Below are positions 57,341 to 64,000 of a DNA stretch of 64,000 bases, piece after piece; position 1 is the first letter of the stretch, and every line of letters starts with the position of its first letter. This DNA is from Sycobia sp. Sy_11 (taxonomy: Eukaryota > Arthropoda > Insecta > Hymenoptera > Epichrysomallidae), in NCBI GenBank assembly GCA_018907035.1, contig JACCIC010000200.1, positions 744,001 through 808,000 of the forward strand, given 5' to 3'. The notes under the pieces are model-generated. The model searched no databases, had not been told where the DNA came from, and was given only the letters and a program-made list of their open reading frames with translations. The position numbers and the translations under genes are program-made.

Positions 57341-60031
57341 CTGTCTCTTTCTCTGACAGTGTATGGTAGTGAATTATAGATTAATGAAGCCAAAAGTCAA
57401 AAACGCCATTTTCAAATAATACCCAGTGTATAGAGTATGGAGAGTAGAGTGAAGGAGTGGAAACTTCGATAAAATTGTCTCAAATTACATGGCAGGAAGT
57501 TAAGTTCAAATTATCCACAAAGCGGCGAGACTTTAAAAGGTTGCTAACTGAATAGAATGCTGCAAAGACGGCTTTGAAATATACATAAATTAGGATAGTG
57601 ATAGGAAAAGTAGAGAGAATAGAAAAAGGAAAGTAAAATACATTAGATGAATGAGTGAGATGAGATGCGGTATATGATTTTAAAGCATAGTTTTATGCAA
57701 AGCATACCTACATAGACCCCTTCCCTGCGCTTTCAGTCGCTCTTGACCCCCCGCCTCTTCGCCGATCGATCTTACTCCGCCGCACGGAGAAAATTGACGC
57801 TTTCTGTTGCACGCAAAAATATCTTGTCACGAAAAAGCGGATGACATCGACTGCACAAAAATCAACTACGTAACTTTAGCCAACTTTCGAAAGATCTTTC
57901 CTATGTAACGCAAGCGTTGTTTTCACTCTTTTTCTCTACACTCTGTACTAGAGAAACTACACCTTTAATCTCACATAAATAGAAAGTTTTACATAAGAAA
58001 AATAAAATCAAAATTATAAAACTTGACGTATAGAAGGGTAACGGTCAGCTCAGACTGGTCTACATGACTAAAAATGCCTATGATACAGGGTCGCGTTCTT
58101 TGAAATTCAATTTTTTTTTAATTTTTATTTATTTTTTATTAAATTTGTAAATTTGTTATTAAATTTTTATTAAATTTTCTTAAATTTGTTATTAAATTTT
58201 TATTTATTTTAATAGCCCATCTCGGCTTCGCCCAAGATAATAATTGATACGATTTATTAATCAATTTAACAATATCTGCCTATTGCTATGGATAATATTA
58301 CGTATCGCTGATTTCAAATAAATCGATGCTATCTCAACGTCCACATCAAAAAGGTCTTATTATCAGTTAAAATCGCTAAATAATTTTGAGGTATTTAGAT
58401 AATAGAAAGAGAAATAAAGCCGTGAGGCGGAGAAGAAGAAGAATGAGAGAGAGAGGAGGAAATAGCGAGGAGAAATAGAAAAAAAAGCAAGAATAAGCGA
58501 GTGAAGAAAAAGAAAGAAAGAAAGAGAGAGCAAGAGAGATACAGCGTTTGGGAGAAGAAGAGAGGACCGGATGACCGAAAGGAAGTTGAAGACGGCCTCC
58601 AGGACGCACGACCAACGGTGCACCCACGCGCCCTTCCATCCACGAAGCCGCGGTCATTGCCCACCCTCCAGTAAAGGCCGAGAGAGATGTAGGTGTGCGT
58701 CGCACAGTTTTAGGTTATTCACGTAAGCATAATAATTGAATTAGTTTGTATGCGTAAAATTAAAATTTCAAATTAAATTTTTCGAAGGAATATTTTCGCA
58801 TCAAAAATGGCGCCTAACATGGAGCTTGGAAAATGTTGCATATTCTACTTGGTTACTCCACATGGGATAACGTAGATCAGAATCGAATCCTCCAGATACA
58901 AATTTGTCATTTATCCGATTGATCAAGTATCGTGACCTTCTTGTGCAATAGTAGTTGTAATTATTTGATCACTTGACATATAATCAATATTATTACCGTA
59001 CAAATAAGTTAATTTGCTAATTCACGAGTTTAGTATCTCCACCTTTACAGGGCCGGAAAGCCGATATATCGGTTCAAAAACATAGTGCTGGGATACCTTT
59101 TTCTACTTAGATAAATTGATGTGCTAAGTTTGTATCTGAAGTTGGTTTAACCTTATCACTTCAGAGTCAAGGTAAATGAAGGTCATTTGAAAGTCAAACC
59201 AAGCAATATGGTTTAAATCATAGCAAAAGATATATCTTTATGTTTTTGGAGTCACTGAGTTCGCATTTTACGCCATTTTGACCTCAAATAAAAAGAGAGA
59301 TGAAGATTTCTCCAAGGTGAGGTTGAGAAGATACCCAGGGAAATATTTAAAATTTGTTTTTAATTTTAGAAAGCTTGACACCAAATTTTCTCATTCAACC
59401 AATTGCATTTCTGTTAATATCATTATTCAGATCATTTTATGAATTTATTCTCGTGAAAGTAATTTGCCAATAAAATTAGAGAAATACTTTTTGCTAGAAA
59501 CGTATATATCATCATAATTTAGATCGTACAATTATAACTAAAAATTTATTCTAGAAGTATAATAAATAATATAAGTATAATAATAAATAATAGAAGTATA
59601 ATAATAAATAATATAAGTGACATAAGTCATTTTAGAACGCCTGAATACAGGCAAGCATCGACGCGGATGAGAGGCTAATTCCACTCTCGACCGCACCGTG
59701 GTGAAACAGCGCCGTTGAGCGTCCTGATAAAAGAATAGTCGTCTCAACGGTATAAGTCCGGGGAAAAGACAAGACTCGACAAACTTTTGCTAATATTTAC
59801 TCTACCATCACTCTACCATTACAAGACTTTCATACTTTTCATGCCATCATTTGAGTTGAGTATCTTCTCTCGTTTTGCATTTTTTTTTATTTTGATTTTT
59901 TTTATCTTTCTTCTCTTCTTTTGATTTTGAGTTGGTCTTTCCATAAATACAAAATTGTGGTATTCAGCGTAACTACTCATAGAGTCCATCATCAGACTAC
60001 AACAGAAATTTTGCTTCCTTGAGCCAAAATA
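57336..60031. other. no gene recognised
   Basis: Mixed composition, with low-complexity GA-rich DNA at 58400-58560. A segment at 59040-59080 (CAGGGCCGGAAAGCCGATAT) is related to 60975-61010 (CAGGGCCGTAGAGCCGAATA), suggesting two copies of one dispersed repeat. Confidence 0.5.
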
Positions 60032-60403
60032 ATGAGTAGTTGGAGTAGTGGTGAATCAAAATTAGTTGATTTTGTTCTGGTAAATTCTCATGCATTACAT
60101 AAAATGAAAAGTACCACTAACAAAAAGGTTTCTCATCCTGATTTTCATTTAGAAGTGCTGAGAGGCTTACTGGAGATAAATTCTGATGACTTGCGTCATT
60201 CATGTCAGTCGAATGACTGTCGACTTACTGGGAAACACTTTCCTAAGAAAATTAAGCAAGGAAAAAAGAAAGAAGGCAATTGCTGTTTATTTTTGATGAA
60301 TAAAACCAGACATCGAAGCACTTATGAATGTAAACCTTGTCAAGTTGTTCTATGTATAGATTCATATTTTGAAACTTATCGCACCAAAGAAGTATTACCT
60401 TAA
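60032..60403 (+). pseudogene. piggyBac-like transposase, C-terminal zinc domain
   Basis: The 123-codon frame ends like piggyBac transposases: KKVSHPDFHLEVLRGLLEIN, CRLTGKHFPKKIKQGKKK, then a Cys-rich module CLFLMNKTRHRSTYECKPC and QVVLCIDSYFETYRTKEVLP. That cysteine-rich finger binds transposon ends. The DDE catalytic core is absent upstream. This is therefore a 5'-truncated remnant. No TTAA-flanked ends were identified. Confidence 0.8.
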
Positions 60404-62684
60404 TCAAGTTGGAAAAATTTATAAGAAATAAATGAAAATCGTAAAGTCAGATGTTATCGATAGATTCATACAGATCTTAGAAGAGCAATGTGAGAAAAAT
60501 ACAAAATAGACTTCTGAAAAAATGGAAAAATTTATAAAAAATATAAAAATGAAAAAAAAATGAACAAAGGAGCTACATTACTCTCTACGTCCACGTTATT
60601 TGCTCTGGGTAGAGCAGAAGGAGAGTAAAAGATCTAAAAACTCCATATTTCTAAAAAAAAGCACGAATTAAAAGACATAATCCTAAGATAGCCATATACC
60701 CAGAAGAATGAGTATAATTATGTCTATTCACACTGAATCAAACAAGTGTCAGATTCAGATGTAGCACCTCGGTATACATTTAAATATAACTTTTATTCGT
60801 ATATATATGATACTTTCTGCATTTGACCTTGAAGTGATCTTGTTTGACCTTGAGTGACCGTGATTATGAGCAGTTATGACCGATCAGATTTCAAATTTGT
60901 CTGCAGCACATCTCAAAATCTAAGCATATAATTTTATTCCTATTTTACTGAATTAATAATTTTTCATGACTCTGCAGGGCCGTAGAGCCGAATATCGACT
61001 CGGGCCATGATAGGACCATTATAACATAGTTGATGGGTAATACAAGATATGAATTTGGCACTTTCAAAGGAAGTTTCGAAACCTCAAAGTCCGGCCTTTT
61101 AAAGGTTAAGAAACAAATTACTGCATCTTAATTACAATTTAAAATTTAATACTTAATAATAATTTAAATATTAAAATAATTTCATAATTTGCTTGATCCA
61201 TATTTTACACTCGCAATTTGTTTAAAAATTTAATTCATTAGTATAAATACTATTATAAGATTTTTACTAATACTCATCAAAGGCTTATGCAACTTATTTT
61301 AAAATAGGCTTCATTATTACACAGTCTATGAAAATGAAATTCCTTACAGTCTATTTATAAAGATATGTGATATTTATCGCCAAACTTTTGTTATTTTTTT
61401 ATGATTTCAAAGTTATTTTATTATTATTTCAAAGTTCATGGAAATAATGTTTTAAAGATTTAATTAATTATTTATTACTTAATTCAATTCATTTATTTAA
61501 ATGTAGAAATACTTTATTCATATGGTATTTATGTGACTCAGACGAATAAGCGTTATTATTAACATCAAAATATATATTTTACGATCATATACTTTTATAA
61601 TATTAGGTTGACAAATTTACACTAGAAACTTGAAGAAACTATGAATTATTTTGAATATGGATTTCAAATCTCCAAAACAACTAAATATCATCTGGGTTTA
61701 CTTGAATTCGAAATTATGTACGTCTAATGAAACTCCCTGAAATTTGATCGTTTTATGTTCTAGAAACTTTAATATTTTACTCATCTATAAATCCATTAGA
61801 ATAACTTATTCTATGATTCAGAATAGGTGCGACCAAAATTATTCAGAAATAAATTATCGAAACAAATTAAACTGCAACCTAATATTTAGCAATGTTTTTA
61901 CATAAAATCTCGATCTCCTAAATAATCATCTTCTTTTCCGTAAACAGTTTGAATTAAATTTTTCTTATAATTGATTTCACAATATTAATGCTTTCAATTT
62001 TTAAAATTTTCACCTAACTATTATTTAAGAAATATCAAAAACAAAATAAACAAAAAATTATAAATGCTTATAACGAAAGCACCGTATATGCATACCGCTC
62101 GCAAACACACACATCGCCGTATACGCAGCATTAGGCCGGCGCGGCATCCATCCACACGATATTTTTCGGAAATGGCCGCTTACGCCTGCACGCGGTCGCT
62201 CGTCACCACGTTGCCAAGATAGGCTTGTCTCGTGGCGCCGAATTTCATTCTGCCTGTCAGGTCGACCGAACCCGACGTTGATAATCTAGATATTTATTTT
62301 TTAATTTTATTCGCGCACACAAACAAGAATGTTTTTTTTATATACCTTACTTCTTCCTTCGATAATCTCATTATAATTTAATTATAGAATATTTTTTGTG
62401 TTAATATTTGGAACTTTCGGAAAGCATAACATTACATAAATTTTTTATAAAATACATGAGAAGATGTATTTAAAATTATTATTATGGTAAGAATACACCA
62501 AAATCGTCTAACTATTTTACTTTTGCTAAAACTGTTTTTTGCAGATAGTATATATTTTCAATTTTGATACAAATTTATATATATCATAGGGTATATGGAA
62601 TGCTAATATGCAGGACATATTATACGAACGATCCTTGATTTGAAAGATATTTCTTTCGTTATTACATTTTAAATTATTACTTTC

Positions 62685-62751
<67 letters not shown>

Positions 62752-62755
62752 TATA
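60404..62755. other. no gene recognised; nuclear-receptor-like motif repeats
   Basis: AT-rich DNA. It includes TTGACCTTGA twice near 60823-60856 and a GC-richer island at 62080-62290 without a recognisable frame. Confidence 0.5.
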
Positions 62756-62757
62756 TA
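62686..62757. repeat. (AT)n microsatellite
   Basis: Long interrupted TA run directly before the terminal element. Confidence 0.95.
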
Positions 62758-64000
62758 CACTGTGAACCATTTTAAACGGCACAGCCGGATTACTTAAAAC
62801 CTAAGATAGATAGGTCAAAAAGGTTCTGACAAAAGTTGTAGAGGGCAAACAGGGCAATATAATAGGGCTAAAGTTTTTGACCTTGAACTTTACTTTCAAG
62901 GTTATTTCAAGGTCAAAATGATTTTTTGAAATGGGAACACCTATTTTTGACTCCAGGTTTAGGAAGAGCGAGAAATTTTACGTTGAAAATCATACTGAGA
63001 AAATTTTTTTCAAGGTCATTTCAAGGTCAAATCAGACAGGCTAACCAACCTTAACACTAATGTACCGTATCCCCACATACCCTTACAAACCTTATAAACA
63101 TAGCCCCAAGCAAGCTTCACTATCTAACCTTGGAGAAAGTTTAAGCGATTGTTTATCTTTTTAAAATGATTTTTAACGACAACTTATTAGCGTATTAACC
63201 TTACGTTTAGTGCTAGCCAGAAACAATGACGTGGACGTTTCAAGAATTGCTTCCTTTGGGGTGCTTGGTTAGAGTGAGTGCCCTTGGCTCTCACTTTGTG
63301 GAGCTGTATTAAAGTGATTCCCTTCGTCTCTCACTAATCTCGAACCAAGTGTTCGAAATGACGACCATTTGCTTCAAAACACATTACCAAACGCCTTTGA
63401 AAATGGGGAACGGTATTCAACAAAGTTTGTCTCGGAATAGTAGCGCATGCTCGACGAATCCTGTCTTACATAACTGCTCTTCTAGTAGGTTGTTGCTCAA
63501 AAACAGCATTTTTTAAGTACTCCCATAAATAAATATCGATAGTGTAACATCGGGTGAGCAATCAGGCCAGCTCATCGAACCTCATCGACCAATCCATCTG
63601 ATACCATGCTGCTCATTCAAAAAAGCCCTTACGATTCAAGCAAAATGTGATGTTGCGCCGTCCTGCTGGAACCACATTCTTCGTCGTGTTTCTACGTCAA
63701 CATCTTCCAGCAAGCCAGGCAATTCGTCTCTTATTAGCCGCAAGTAACTACGCTAATTTACATTTCCTTCAAAAAAATTAGGACGCATCAAGTATCCATT
63801 GACAATCTCCCACCATACCATAAGACTCCAACGTCTTTGGTAGGTTACAATTCGGTACTAATGAGGATTTACATGAGACCAGTAACGGCAATTATGCCTA
63901 TGAAGTTCCCCATCACTTTGAATTTTGGCCTCATCAGAAAACAAAACAAAATTAAAAAATCTGGATCATTTTGTATCATTGGTAAAGCCCATTGGCAAAA
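62758..64000 (-). mobile_element. Tc1/mariner/IS630-superfamily element, truncated by the window end
   Basis: A non-coding end region (62758-63200) starts at CACTGTGAACCATTTTAAAC beside (TA)n and is rich in TCAAGGTCA motifs. It is followed by a minus-strand transposase gene. The other terminus lies outside the window. The left boundary is inferred from the change out of the TA repeat. Confidence 0.65.
63220..64000 (-). pseudogene. DDE transposase (WFQQDGA type), partial
   Basis: The minus strand reads FVLFSDEAKIQSDGELHRHN (about 63890-63950, first catalytic Asp in SDEA), SLMVWWEIVNGYLMRPNFFE, MWFQQDGATSHFA (63640-63676, second Asp) and SMSWPDCSPDVTLSIF, where the usual third acidic position in SPDLTPLDFF is lost or shifted. 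The downstream part reaches about 63220. In-frame stops are present. This transposase type is common in insects. The N-terminal DNA-binding part lies beyond the window. Confidence 0.82.

Overview
The window looks like an AT-rich, gene-poor stretch of an insect chromosome, most probably Hymenoptera and plausibly an ant (inference). Grounds: mariner and Ty3/Gypsy remnants of insect type, a Polinton whose gene set resembles those of arthropods, long (AT)n and (CT)n arrays, and one insect-like host exon. I see no bacterial-style genes, rRNA, CRISPR array or functional tRNA.

Host content: the only convincing host coding sequence is a 227-bp internal exon at 47050-47276 (+). It has consensus splice sites and encodes the end of an EF-hand module plus a thyroglobulin type-1 domain of the testican family (Drosophila Cow). 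Much of the surrounding transposon-filled DNA may therefore be intron or flank of that gene.

Layout. 1-4.2 kb: a 60-bp-period repeat array, microsatellites, an RTE-like LINE tail and an LTR-like repeat. 6.4-8.3 kb: a near-perfect inverted repeat with arms of about 0.6 kb. 8.7-9.3 kb: a 220-bp direct duplication. 10.4-11.6 kb: a mariner with near-perfect TIRs. 11.6-12.3 kb: an inverted, diverged copy of the 3.2-4.1 kb LTR-like repeat. 13.0-13.8 kb: a mariner relic. 15.2-21.6 kb: a Ty3/Gypsy element with both LTRs but no 3' end of its internal region. 22.4-26.3 kb: a Jockey-like LINE on the minus strand.

27313-40687 is a decayed but fully bounded Polinton/Maverick of 13.4 kb. It carries TIRs rich in TGACGTCA-like sites and a 6-bp target duplication (AACATA), and it sits inside an older mariner whose two halves remain at 27.0-27.3 and 40.7-40.85 kb. 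The left block (capsid-like, basic protein, penton-like, adenain-like protease, small GLYLKP-repeat protein, PLA2 protein) runs on the minus strand. The centre block (packaging ATPase, conserved protein, fibre-like protein, integrase with chromodomain) runs on the plus strand. Then follow an intact-looking two-exon gene and protein-primed PolB on the minus strand. Paralogous VDxQGFK genes lie near both ends. Nearly all genes are broken and several catalytic residues are lost.

41.3-46.7 kb: more mariner relics and 60-bp arrays, which also occur in head-to-head form. 47.8-53.7 kb: diverged 0.5-kb inverted repeats bracketing R1-like LINE fragments. 54.2-55.6 kb: a mariner with an internal inverted duplication. 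60.0-60.4 kb: a piggyBac C-terminus. 62.8-64.0 kb: an IS630/Tc1-like element that runs off the window.
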